Origin: Akkermansia muciniphila
GTDB lineage: Bacteria > Verrucomicrobiota > Verrucomicrobiia > Limisphaerales > UBA9464
Assembly: GCA_945883815.1 (NCBI GenBank)
Contig: CAMCYJ010000001.1
Coordinates: 23,618 to 87,617 of the forward strand
Length of the DNA: 64,000 nucleotides
Direction: 5' to 3'
Shown: piece after piece, positions 49,474 to 58,423 of the stretch
How positions within the stretch are numbered: position 1 is the stretch's first letter
Layout: every line of letters begins with the position of its first letter
Notes under the pieces: model-generated
The model's input: only the letters and a program-made list of their open reading frames with translations
What the model was told of the DNA's origin: nothing
The model's database searches: none
Translations under genes and position numbers: made by a program

Positions 49474-51945
49474 TCACGATCCGACCTGGCGACGACGACG
49501 AATGAACCCGCGCACGGTCAAAAAGCCGACGATCACAGGAACGGCACCCATCACGCCCAAAATGAAGCCCCGCAGTTCGTCTTGGCGGGACGAATGAGGT
49601 GGCTGTTCCTCGTCTGGCCGGGCCGGCTGCAGCTCCAAGGACAAGGATTGGCCGGGCTGCAACTCGAGCCCATGGATGGTTCTGGAGGTCCAGGACCCAC
49701 GCTCCATCGAATCAGGAATCAGCTGCAGGATCTCCAAACGCCCCGGAGGCGCCGGATCGAAGGAGAACCGGCCCTCGGCATCCGTCACCGTGCGCAATTC
49801 GAGATTTCGAAACCAAGTATCGAAGGACGCGGATCGGGCGAACCCGAGGTGCAACTGCTGATCGGCGATGCGATCAGGGGGACCCACGAGACGTCCGGTG
49901 ATCCGGCCATAGCGGCCCAACGTGACCACCGGGTTGGTCGCCAGGTCCCGGACCGCACGGAGAGCGAAGCCTTGGGTGGACGCCATGAACACTGTTCCGC
50001 CTCCCCAGAGGGCCGGCAACTCGAAGCGTCCCGACGCATCGGTGGCAAACTTCAGGTGTTCGTAAGGATAGGCGACGGACAACAGGCCGTGCGACGGGTC
50101 GAACTCGAGACGATTCAACGGATCCCCCCAGGTGCCGTTCATCCGGGCCACCGACACGCCGGCGGCCGGTCGGCCCTCCGGATCCCGGACCTCTCCCTGG
50201 GGTCCTGATCCCCGCGTCAGGAGCAGGTCCTCCGAACCGGAGTCCGCGGCCTTCAGCGCCCGGGTTTCGGGCAGGTAACCCGGAGCCTCGACCACCAATA
50301 GGGAGCCGACCAGGGTCTTGCCGACACGCACCGAATACCCCCCGTTCGTGCCGGAGCGTCGGCTGTCGACCGACCATTCCTGCATCATCCCCTCGGGAGA
50401 TCCCGGAGGGCGCAGCACGCTCGCGAAAAACGAAGGAATCGGAGCCCGGGTGTCCCGGTCGAGAGCACGCCCCGAAATCTTCCAGTACGGCCGATCGGTC
50501 CAGGGAGTCTCGATGCCCCGCAGCGGGTTGTTCGCCGGGTGCTCCTTATGGGGTAGGCTGGAGAGATCAGATTCTAGCTGAGGACCTTTCTCGATCAGGA
50601 AGACGAGATTCGTGAGATCCTTTTCCACACGGCCCACGAGCCGGAACGGGTTCCAGGGTTCCAGGCTCGGGTTGCGGTCAGACAGTCGATACCCCGGGGC
50701 ACCGAAGGAGAGCTCGACCTCGCCCGACGGGATGCCCCGAACCTCGAATGCCCCGCGGGGGTCGAGCTTCAGTTGGACCCGATCCGGGCGATCTGAAACC
50801 GACATCTGAAGGTGGATCCCCTCGGGCGGTTTCGCCCCACCCGGCAATACCACCCGACCTGCCAATCGATGAGCCCGTTCCACCGCGACATCGCCCATGT
50901 CGATGGAGAGTCCGTCCTTCGGTGTGTGCAACCGGAGTTCAGGGATGGCGCCGACGGAACTGACGCTCTCTATCTCGCCGATGAACGAGAATGCGGTTAC
51001 CGGTGGCAGGTTCTGAAATGAATACCGACCCTGCGAATCGGTGCGGATCCACACCGACTTAGGCGGCAAGTCGAGAAGACGGTCGCTCGACCAGAGACCC
51101 AAAACCACTCCGGGCACCGGCCTCCCCTGGTGCAAGACCCTTCCCGTGAGCGAAGCTCCCGGAGTCATCACCAGGTTGGCCACCGGAAGGCCGCCCCGCA
51201 GTTGGGTGAAGAACCGCGCTGCGAAGGACGGGCAAACCACCTGGACATCGACCGAGCGAAACGGTTCTGTGGCATTGAGTGCGAATTCTCCCTGGGCATC
51301 CGTGACCGCCAACCCATCAAACGAATCGCCTCCATACTGGTGACCACCATCCATCTGTTGGACGCGGTGGCGACGGATGACGGCGCCCGGGATGGGCCTC
51401 CCCGCGGTGTCCACCACTCGCCCGCGGACCCGCTGCTCCGGCACGGCGACCTGAGGAGGAGGCTCCACTTTCACCTGGATGGGCCCGCGTCCGGGATCGA
51501 CGTCGTACAGGAGCTTTGGCGCACAACCCGGCCCGTGGATCAGAACGTCGAATCGTAGGGTAGGATCCAGCGCCTCGATCCGGAACCGGCCGTCAGAGTC
51601 CGTCGTGGCAGACTTCCGGCAATCCGGCGGGCAGGATGGACAGACGGTGCCTGGCCCGTTGGTCGGGGATGCCGAGAAAAGCGACACATGGACCCCGGGC
51701 ACAGAACGGTTTGCTGACACCACCACGCCAACCAGCGCGGAACGTGAGATACCGACCTGTTGATCTCCGGCCAATACGGGAGGCTGCCGCCCTGCCCCAT
51801 CAGCGACCGGCGCCACCGCCGAAGGACTGGAAGCCGTTACCCGGACAACACGGGTCACCACCACCAGGAGGCACACGGCGCGGAGCACGGCAAAAAATCG
51901 CCCCCCTAACCAGGGGATGAGAACCAAAGTTCGACGGCGTTTCAT
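49474..51945 (-). CDS. Exported multi-domain protein with about seven carboxypeptidase-regulatory-like repeats
   Basis: 823 residues. M-K-R-R-R-T begins a signal peptide to about 40. Seven beta-sandwich repeats, each with a G-x-V-x-D/x-x-G-R-P-x-x-G start and a T-D-x-x-G-R/E-F/Y end, start at about 70, 173, 264, 365, 491, 582 and 678. Examples are V-R-G-R-V-V-D-T-A-G-R-P-I-P-G and V-T-D-A-E-G-R-F-S-F. A Cys cluster C-P-S-C-P-P-D-C lies near 101. The C-terminus is one hydrophobic helix (about 793-812) followed by R-R-R-R, which would anchor it in the inner membrane; a PEP-CTERM motif is not seen. Such repeat proteins often bind other surface components, but the role is unknown. Confidence 0.78.
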   Translation of the reverse strand: MKRRRTLVLIPWLGGRFFAVLRAVCLLVVVTRVVRVTASSPSAVAPVADGAGRQPPVLAGDQQVGISRSALVGVVVSANRSVPGVHVSLFSASPTNGPGTVCPSCPPDCRKSATTDSDGRFRIEALDPTLRFDVLIHGPGCAPKLLYDVDPGRGPIQVKVEPPPQVAVPEQRVRGRVVDTAGRPIPGAVIRRHRVQQMDGGHQYGGDSFDGLAVTDAQGEFALNATEPFRSVDVQVVCPSFAARFFTQLRGGLPVANLVMTPGASLTGRVLHQGRPVPGVVLGLWSSDRLLDLPPKSVWIRTDSQGRYSFQNLPPVTAFSFIGEIESVSSVGAIPELRLHTPKDGLSIDMGDVAVERAHRLAGRVVLPGGAKPPEGIHLQMSVSDRPDRVQLKLDPRGAFEVRGIPSGEVELSFGAPGYRLSDRNPSLEPWNPFRLVGRVEKDLTNLVFLIEKGPQLESDLSSLPHKEHPANNPLRGIETPWTDRPYWKISGRALDRDTRAPIPSFFASVLRPPGSPEGMMQEWSVDSRRSGTNGGYSVRVGKTLVGSLLVVEAPGYLPETRALKAADSGSEDLLLTRGSGPQGEVRDPEGRPAAGVSVARMNGTWGDPLNRLEFDPSHGLLSVAYPYEHLKFATDASGRFELPALWGGGTVFMASTQGFALRAVRDLATNPVVTLGRYGRITGRLVGPPDRIADQQLHLGFARSASFDTWFRNLELRTVTDAEGRFSFDPAPPGRLEILQLIPDSMERGSWTSRTIHGLELQPGQSLSLELQPARPDEEQPPHSSRQDELRGFILGVMGAVPVIVGFLTVRGFIRRRRQVGS

Positions 51946-52126
51946 TTTGGGGAATCAAAAAAGTCACAGCGCCCAAAGCAGATCCGGTAGGACTATATGA
52001 TTGTTCTATAAATACGCATTCAAATAAACACAAACTTTAATTAACCCATCTATTATTGGTTGAAAAATAATTATCCATACTAAAATTTTACAACAACTTC
52101 CCCAACCGGTTCCTGATACCGGCTTG
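51946..52126. promoter_or_regulatory. AT-rich promoter region upstream of the carboxypeptidase-regulatory-like gene
   Basis: Bases 52021-52080 have 14 G or C of 60, far below the surroundings. The region begins right after the minus-strand start at 51945 and ends where the CCTGTCCC array begins. A promoter for either the minus-strand or the plus-strand gene is likely, with none defined precisely. Confidence 0.45.
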
Positions 52127-52247
52127 CCTGTCCCCAATAGCTCATGTCCCCACTCGCTCAGCCTGTCCCCAGCTTGTTCCCGATCCTGGCTAGCCTGTCC
52201 CTGATACTGACTAGCCTGTCCCCACTAGCTCTGGCTAGCCTGTCCCC
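52127..52247 (+). repeat. Array of CCTGTCCC motifs (array 3)
   Basis: CCTGTCCC(C) at 52127, 52162, 52194, 52215 and 52239. The last two share the 20-base unit CTAGCCTGTCCCCACTAGCT at a 24-base period, which also contains CTAG at both ends, so the unit is partly palindromic. Spacing between the earlier copies is irregular. The NHL-protein start lies 39 bases after the last copy. Confidence 0.85.
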
Positions 52248-52285
52248 ACTAGCTGGTTTAGGCTGTCCGCATTCTTCCAAACATC

Positions 52286-53338
52286 ATGAACTGGGCTCCA
52301 CGCTCCCGGCGGTCTTTTCTGCGGAATGGATCCATCGCAACAGTTACCGCGCTGACCCAATCGGTGGGTTTCCCGTACGTCCAAGCCGCTGATTCGGTGC
52401 TTTTGGGGCAAGGGGCGTTCCGCTACCGGGTGGTTCCCGGATGGGGGGATCTCGGACCTTCCACGCCGGTCAATGACTGCCATGGACTCGTCGTCGACCG
52501 TGAGGGGCACCTCATCCTCTTCACCAACGAGACGAAGAACAACGTCATCGTGTACGACCGGAAAGGACGGCTAGTCCACAAGTGGGGCACGCGATTTCCC
52601 GGAGCCCATGGCCTGTCGCTGGTGACCGAGGCCGGACGGGAGGTGCTCTACCTGACCGACCTCCAGCGGCATCAGGTCATCAAGGCCACTCCGGACGGCA
52701 AGATCCTTCAGGAATGGTCGCTGCCGCAAAATACCGGCAAGTATCCCAAGCCCGACGAATACCGTCCGTCCTGGACCTTGCACCTGCCCAACGGCGAGTT
52801 CTTCGTCCTCGATGGCTATGGACGCGATTACATTCTCCACTACGGGGCCGACGGGGAGTTCAAAAAGGTCTTTGGGGGAGCCGAAGGCGGCATCGTCCAC
52901 TGGGGGCCCCACGGCGGAATGATCGAGGCCCCGCGTTCGGGCGAACCAACCTTGCTCATCGCCATGAGCGACCAACAACACCTGCTGCGCATGAGCACCG
53001 ACGGCCGTGCTTTGGGAACCATCCCCTTGCCCGGCGGCAATCCCCGGCAAATCCGTCGCGTGGGCGATCACTATTTCGTAGCGCACCTCGGCGACAATTG
53101 GCCCAAGGACCGCAACTGCCGCGGCTTCGTCTCCGTCTTGGATGCCTCACTGCGCGTGGTGTCCAACGTCGGCGGCACTGCCCCGGAATATGACTCCGAC
53201 GGTAAACTCCGCCCCATGGCCCACCGCGAGGAACTCTTCCAGCACCCGCACGACTTGGCCGTCGACGCCGAGGGCAGCCTGTACGTGGCTCAATTCGCCT
53301 CCGGCCGCACCTACCCGATCAAGCTGGAGCGGGTGTAG
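52286..53338 (+). CDS. Tat-exported NHL-type beta-propeller protein
   Basis: A 350-residue protein. M-N-W-A-P-R-S-R-R-S-F-L-R-N-G carries a twin-arginine motif (R8-R9-S-F-L), then a hydrophobic region. The mature part has about six NHL-like blades: N-D-C-H-G-L-V-V-D-R-E-G-H-L-I-L-F-T, H-G-L-S-L-V-T-E-A-G-R-E-V-L-Y-L-T-D, W-T-L-H-L-P-N-G-E-F-F-V-L-D-G-Y-G and H-P-H-D-L-A-V-D-A-E-G-S-L-Y-V-A-Q. Peptidyl-amidating-lyase-like or 6-bladed propellers are its relatives. Function is unknown; a lyase-type active site cannot be assigned. The start is preceded by array 3, 39 bases before. Confidence 0.85.
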   Translation: MNWAPRSRRSFLRNGSIATVTALTQSVGFPYVQAADSVLLGQGAFRYRVVPGWGDLGPSTPVNDCHGLVVDREGHLILFTNETKNNVIVYDRKGRLVHKWGTRFPGAHGLSLVTEAGREVLYLTDLQRHQVIKATPDGKILQEWSLPQNTGKYPKPDEYRPSWTLHLPNGEFFVLDGYGRDYILHYGADGEFKKVFGGAEGGIVHWGPHGGMIEAPRSGEPTLLIAMSDQQHLLRMSTDGRALGTIPLPGGNPRQIRRVGDHYFVAHLGDNWPKDRNCRGFVSVLDASLRVVSNVGGTAPEYDSDGKLRPMAHREELFQHPHDLAVDAEGSLYVAQFASGRTYPIKLERV

Positions 53339-53374
53339 GCAGGTAGAGAAACCCAACGCCAAATTCGGCGAAAA

Positions 53375-54328
53375 TCACCGAGTCACTTCGCCCGCTGAAA
53401 GTGCGAGACGAATTCTTGCGGCATCACGGCGGCCCGGAAGTCTGACGCTCACGGCATCGTCTTTGGATTCGACCAGCGAACGAAGGTCGATCCGAGAAGC
53501 AGCCAGTCCACGGCCGTCCTTGTCCTCGAGGCGAAGCCAGATAGGGTCACCGCCAGAAACGACGTCGACAGCCACCCGCCGCGCCGGTTGGCCGGCGGTT
53601 TGTCGCAGGCGCTCGATGTCATCCAAGGTCAGCGGATAGGATCGACCACGGCGAAGACTCACAACGTAGTCGCCCCAAGAACCCTTCACCTCGAAGGACA
53701 AAAGATCACCAAACACCGACGTGTCGGTGCGGACATTCGCTGCATCCGCCGAGAACCCCCGGTCGATCCATCCGCCGGTCCACGCCAGCAATCCGGTGGC
53801 AACGATGACAAGCGCGACCAGCATCACCATCAAGCTCTTGGGCAAGGCCGTGCGAATTACTCGATCGCCAGGGTTCAAGGAATGATCCTGCGCGGTCACC
53901 GGACGCTCTCGTGTCCACGCGCGGAGGCTTCGTTCGCCCGGATCTGTCAGGAATAACGTCTCACGGACGACAAGGTCGAACACCTCGGTGCATCGCAGCG
54001 TGGATTCGGCGGGTCCATCGCAGGCGGCCACAAAATCGCGAAGCCCCTTAAAGAAGGCAGCGCGCCGAGCGTCGGTCATCTGCCCCGCTGGAATCCGGGC
54101 GGCATCGGGCAGGATCGAGAAACGTCCGCCATCCACCTCGAGGCTCAACCGGACGTACCCTGATTCATTGGCTTTCCGCACCGCAGCCTGCGCGGCAGCC
54201 ACATCACCGACACGTCCGTCGACGATGCCGTCCATTCGACCGAATCGCGGAGCGAGCGCGAGCGTGCCGGATGAATCGTCTGGGCTCGAACCCTTCGGCC
54301 CCATCGAAAACGGTTCCGAATCAGTCAC
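53375..54328 (-). CDS. Membrane protein of unknown function, partner of a GYF-domain protein
   Basis: 317 residues, unrecognised. The N-terminal 155 residues are soluble, with R-M-D-G-I-V-D-G-R-V-G-D-V near 31 and R-F-S-I-L-P-D-A-A-R near 69. A single hydrophobic helix (about 163-184, S-L-M-V-M-L-V-A-L-V-I-V-A-T-G-L) follows, then a 130-residue C-terminal domain with beta character (S-F-E-V-K-G-S-W-G-D-Y-V-V-S-L). The start overlaps the stop of the upstream GYF gene by 8 bases, so translation is coupled. No close family is recognised. Confidence 0.65.
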   Translation of the reverse strand: MTDSEPFSMGPKGSSPDDSSGTLALAPRFGRMDGIVDGRVGDVAAAQAAVRKANESGYVRLSLEVDGGRFSILPDAARIPAGQMTDARRAAFFKGLRDFVAACDGPAESTLRCTEVFDLVVRETLFLTDPGERSLRAWTRERPVTAQDHSLNPGDRVIRTALPKSLMVMLVALVIVATGLLAWTGGWIDRGFSADAANVRTDTSVFGDLLSFEVKGSWGDYVVSLRRGRSYPLTLDDIERLRQTAGQPARRVAVDVVSGGDPIWLRLEDKDGRGLAASRIDLRSLVESKDDAVSVRLPGRRDAARIRLALSAGEVTR

Positions 54329-54878
54329 TCAAAGCCTCCAGCAAATGCGGGAGAACTTCGATCGTGGCCCAATCGGGCATTCCCATTGTCCAGACTCGTG
54401 TCGAGCGATGGATCACGCCCTGCTGCCACAGCGTCCGCAACTGGGTAAAACTGCGAGGTCCGTGACGCATTTCCTCCTCGAAATACCACCACTGACAGCC
54501 CCCCGGATCCATGGGCTCCGGTCGGGGTTGCTCCGCGTCCAACTCTCTTGGCTGCACGTTGGACACCGCATTGCTGGTATCCATCGAGAGGGCGTTGTCA
54601 TGAGCATCCAACCGCCGTCGCACCTGCAGATCCCGTTGATCGGCAATCATCCGATCCTTCCGCACCTGCTCCTTGAGCCGGCGATTTTCATCCAGAAGCC
54701 GCTGCTCTCGTTCGTTTTGCTCCCTCAAATCAGGCAAAACCAGGACCAGGATGAAGGCGAGGCAAAAGAAAAAAACACCCAGGAAGAACCAGCCATAAAC
54801 ATTCCGGCCGCGGTGTTGGGCAATGATTGCCACAATCACACCCCCAAACAATATCAGCAGTATCTGGAACCAAACCAT
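54321..54878 (-). CDS. Membrane protein with C-terminal GYF_2 (DUF4339) domain
   Basis: 185 residues. Two hydrophobic helices (about 2-19 and 27-50) with N-terminal M-V-W-F-Q-I-L-L, then a charged coiled coil (about 52-95: E-Q-N-E-R-E-Q-R-L-L-D-E-N-R-R-L-K-E-Q-V). A linker leads to a GYF_2 domain (about 129-183) marked by W-W-Y-F-E-E-E, R-H-G-P-R-S-F-T-Q-L-R-T-L-W-Q-Q-G and V-W-T-M-G-M-P-D-W. GYF_2 domains bind proline-rich peptides or appear in stress-related membrane proteins. It is coupled to the following gene by an 8-base overlap. The promoter region upstream is AT-rich. Confidence 0.75.
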   Translation of the reverse strand: MVWFQILLILFGGVIVAIIAQHRGRNVYGWFFLGVFFFCLAFILVLVLPDLREQNEREQRLLDENRRLKEQVRKDRMIADQRDLQVRRRLDAHDNALSMDTSNAVSNVQPRELDAEQPRPEPMDPGGCQWWYFEEEMRHGPRSFTQLRTLWQQGVIHRSTRVWTMGMPDWATIEVLPHLLEALSD

Positions 54879-55214
<336 letters not shown>

Positions 55215-57944
55215 TCACGAATTCGCCGGCGTCTTCACGCATCGGGCGTGGGCGGAGTCTTCGAGGCAGCCGATGACCAGCGCAGTCCAGCCGGTCTGGT
55301 GGTCGGCGCCGCAGCCGCGTCCGGTCTCGGCATGGAAGAACTCGTGGAACCGCACCAACTCGGTGCCACGGGTGTCCACCGACGGTCCCGGGTCCGCGCC
55401 CTCGCAAGGGCGTCGCCCCGCCGGGTCCGGAAGGAAGATGCGCGAAAGGCGCGTTTCGAGGTCCCAGGCGATATCCTGGAGCGAGCACATGCGGCCGCTG
55501 CCGGTCGGGAACTCGACGCGGAATTCGTCGCCGTAGAACAGGTGGTAGCGTTCGAGGGCCTCAATGAGCAGGTGGTTGGTGGGGAACCAGATGGGGCCGC
55601 GCCAGTTGGAGTTGCCGCCGAAGAGGTGGGTGTTGGATTCCCCGGGCACGTAGTCCACGCGGTGTGTCCGTCCTTCGGCCTCGAAGAGGAAGGGATGACG
55701 TTCGTGGTGCCGCGAGAGCGACCGGATGCCGAAGGGGGAGAGGAACTCTTCCTCGGAGCCCAGCACGGCGATCAGGCGGCGGAGGCGCTCGCGGGTCGGG
55801 ATGGCGAGGAGGAGCTTCCGCCGGCTGTTGGATCGGCCGAGTGCGATGCCGCGGGTCAGCGAATGCTTGTTGCGGACGAACCAGTCCAGCCGCCGTGCGA
55901 AGCCGGGAAGGCGGCGGAGCAGGTCCTCGTCGAAGACCTCGACGGCGATCAACGGCAGCAGGCCGACGAGCGATCGGGTGCGCAGCGGTTCGGACGATTC
56001 CCCGCGAACCAGATGGTCGTAGTAGAAGCCGTCCGCCTCGTCCCACAGGCCGGTTCCTCCGTGGGTGTTCATCGCCTCGGCGATCTGGACGAAGTGCTCG
56101 AGGAACTTGCTCGCCATGTCCTCGTACGCCGGGACAACGCGGTCGCCGTCCTGGGCCAGCTCGAGCGACATCGCCAGCATGGTGGAGGCGTAGAAGGCCA
56201 TCCACGAGGTACCGTCTGCCTGGAACAGGGCACCTCCGCCGGGCAGGGGCTGGGAGCGGTCGAACACGCCGATGTTGTCCAGTCCGAGGAAGCCGCCGGA
56301 GAAAAGGTTGTTGCCGGCCGCGTCCTTGCGGTTCACCCACCAGGTGAAGTTCAGGAGGAGCTTCTGGAACGCGCTCTCGAGGAAGGAGCGGTCGCGGTGT
56401 CCGCGTCCGCCGGTGATCTTGTAGACACGCCACACGGCCCATGGGAGGACGGGCGGGTTGACGTCCCCGAAGGCGAACTCGTAGGCGGGCACCTGTCCGT
56501 TGGGGTGCATGTACCATTCGCGTAAGAACAGCTGGAGCTGGGACTTGGCGAACTCGCCGTCGATCCGGGCAAACGGGATCATGTGGAACGCGGAATCCCA
56601 CGACGCGAACCAGGGGTACTCCCACTTGTCGGGCATCGAGAGGATGTCGCGCGCGTGCAAGTGCCGCCATTCGCGGTTGCGGCCCTTCCGACGTGCGGCG
56701 GGCGGCGCCGGCGTGGCGGGATCGCCGAGCAGCCAATCCTCGACGACGTAATGGTAGAACTGCTTGGACCAGAGCAGGCCGGCGTAGGCGCGCCGGGAGA
56801 CGAGGCGTTCACGGTCGGAAAGCTCGGGGGACAGGAGGGCCTCGTAGAACGCGTCGCACTCCGCTCGACGCTGGGCGAAGACCTGCTCGAAGCCGGCGAC
56901 GTCGACGGAGCCGACCTGGTCCGAACGCTTCAGCCGCAGGCGGAACACGCGCGAACCGCCCGAGGGAAGCACGACCTGGAACCATGCCGCCGACTTCGTC
57001 CCGACGAGCTCGGGGTTCACCGCCTCGGTCCTTCCGCCGACCACCCGCTCGTGGAAGGCATCCTTCACGTAAGGGCCGGCGTTGGGCGTCCCATGCAGGC
57101 GGACATGGTTGGTCTCGTTCTCGGTGAAGAGCAGCGGCGGAGCGGTCGGCTCGCCGAGAATTTCCCACCGGTAACGTCCGAGGGTCTGATGCTCGCAGTC
57201 GACCTCGACCTCCGAGACCGCCCGCATCCGCGGCCGTGGTGTGCAGCCTTCGTGGGTGCAGTCCCAGGTCCAGGTATTGCGGAACCAGAACGTCGGCAGG
57301 AAATGGATCGCCGATTCCTCCGGCCCGGCGTTGACGATCTCGACGCGGATGAGCAGTTCCTCCACGTCGGCCTTGGCGTACTCCACGGTCACGTCGAAGC
57401 GGCGGTCGCCGTCGAAGACCCCGGTGTCGGCGAGTTCGAACTCCGGGGCGTCCTTGCCGCGGCGCCGGTTCTCTTCAACAAGGCGGGCGTAGGGGAACTC
57501 CGCCTGCGGATACCGGTAGAGGGCGCTGGCGTAGGAATGGGTAGGGGTGGAGTCGAGGTGGAACCAGGATTCCTTGGCGTCCTCGCCGTGGTTGCCTTCG
57601 GCGTTGGTGAGGCCGAAGAGCCGTTCCTTGAGGATCGGGTCGCGGCCGTTCCAAAAGGTCGGGGCGAAGCATAGCCGGCACTGACGGTCGGTGAACCCGA
57701 GCAGGCCGTCCTCGCCCCAGCGATAGGCGCGGCTGCGGGCATGGTCGTGCGGGAAGTACTCCCAGCAGGTGCCGTGTTCCGAATAGTCTTCGCGGACGGT
57801 GGACCACTGGCGGTCGGCCAGATAGGGGCCCCAGCGCTGCCAGTTCGCGGAGCGAAGGGCGTTCTCGGCGAGACGTTGGCCCTCGGCGGTCTGACGCAGG
57901 CGTTCCTGGCGGTCGGTTGAAGCACCTTCGGGAGAGGAACTCAT
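55215..57944 (-). CDS. GH63-like glucosidase (MGH1-type glycoside hydrolase)
   Basis: 909 residues, no signal peptide, so cytoplasmic. The N-terminal beta-sandwich region (about 20-380) has W-G-P-Y-L-A-D-R-Q-W-S-T-V-R-E-D-Y and R-W-G-E-D-G-L-L-G. The (alpha/alpha)6 barrel (about 400-850) carries W-E-Y-P-W-F-A-S-W-D-S-A-F-H-M-I-P-F-A, where the second Asp is a likely catalytic acid, and N-S-N-W-R-G-P-I-W-F-P-T-N-H, characteristic of mannosyl-oligosaccharide-glucosidase-type GH63 enzymes. Bacterial members hydrolyse glucosylglycerate-like or mannosylglycerate-like compounds or alpha-glucosides. GC content in this gene looks higher than in its neighbours. Substrate is not assignable. Confidence 0.85.
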   Translation of the reverse strand: MSSSPEGASTDRQERLRQTAEGQRLAENALRSANWQRWGPYLADRQWSTVREDYSEHGTCWEYFPHDHARSRAYRWGEDGLLGFTDRQCRLCFAPTFWNGRDPILKERLFGLTNAEGNHGEDAKESWFHLDSTPTHSYASALYRYPQAEFPYARLVEENRRRGKDAPEFELADTGVFDGDRRFDVTVEYAKADVEELLIRVEIVNAGPEESAIHFLPTFWFRNTWTWDCTHEGCTPRPRMRAVSEVEVDCEHQTLGRYRWEILGEPTAPPLLFTENETNHVRLHGTPNAGPYVKDAFHERVVGGRTEAVNPELVGTKSAAWFQVVLPSGGSRVFRLRLKRSDQVGSVDVAGFEQVFAQRRAECDAFYEALLSPELSDRERLVSRRAYAGLLWSKQFYHYVVEDWLLGDPATPAPPAARRKGRNREWRHLHARDILSMPDKWEYPWFASWDSAFHMIPFARIDGEFAKSQLQLFLREWYMHPNGQVPAYEFAFGDVNPPVLPWAVWRVYKITGGRGHRDRSFLESAFQKLLLNFTWWVNRKDAAGNNLFSGGFLGLDNIGVFDRSQPLPGGGALFQADGTSWMAFYASTMLAMSLELAQDGDRVVPAYEDMASKFLEHFVQIAEAMNTHGGTGLWDEADGFYYDHLVRGESSEPLRTRSLVGLLPLIAVEVFDEDLLRRLPGFARRLDWFVRNKHSLTRGIALGRSNSRRKLLLAIPTRERLRRLIAVLGSEEEFLSPFGIRSLSRHHERHPFLFEAEGRTHRVDYVPGESNTHLFGGNSNWRGPIWFPTNHLLIEALERYHLFYGDEFRVEFPTGSGRMCSLQDIAWDLETRLSRIFLPDPAGRRPCEGADPGPSVDTRGTELVRFHEFFHAETGRGCGADHQTGWTALVIGCLEDSAHARCVKTPANS

Positions 57945-58114
57945 CGCGGGCCAGTGTCGCCCAAGATGCCCGGAGCGCCAGTGGGGGGGCCGGATTTTTG
58001 ATTCCCGATTCTTGATTTCCTGATTTTGCCCGCTCCCAGTCGTCTCGGCTGTCGAGCTGCGGATTCGTCCGTCCGGACGCCATCGACCATCCCGAATTGG
58101 GAATCACAGCCGAT

Positions 58115-58330
58115 CTATAGAGGGAAGAATTTCCTGGGTGGGTGGGAGATTGTGGACGAGGAGTTGGCGCGGGTAACCCAGTGGACGCCAGGTCCCGAGA
58201 GGTCGTGCAAGTAGACGAAGTCCACGTAGGCCCGGTCGAAGAGCACAATCTCGCCATCGCGGAGGCCGAAGCGCCTGAAAATCACCTCGGGGAACTGATA
58301 GTCTTCGCGTCGAAGACCGCCGACTGAGAG
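58115..58330 (-). pseudogene. IS4-type transposase remnant
   Basis: The minus-strand frame here reads F-G-L-R-D-G-E-I-V-L-F-D-R-A-Y-V-D-F-V-Y-L (about 58205-58278), then L-S-G-P-G-V-H-W-V-T-R-A-N to about 58166. Both closely match the DDE region of IS4-family transposases, in which D-R-A-Y-V-D carries the second catalytic Asp. Only about 70 residues remain; the rest of the ORF is either unrelated or antisense to the next gene. It lies about 90 bases before the start of the PVC haem protein and after the GH63-like gene. The 170 bases between GH63 and the remnant (57945-58114) show no gene. Confidence 0.7.
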
Positions 58331-58423
58331 GCAAACTCGACCCCAGGCACGTTGCAATACTTCGACAACGCTCCCGGACCTTTCCACCATGTCATCCAAT
58401 ACCTTCGTCATCGGTCCTTCGAC

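Noticed and set aside
49474-51945. PEP-CTERM sorting signal at the C-terminus
   Set aside because: A hydrophobic helix and arginine run exist, but the preceding Pro-Glu-Pro motif is absent.
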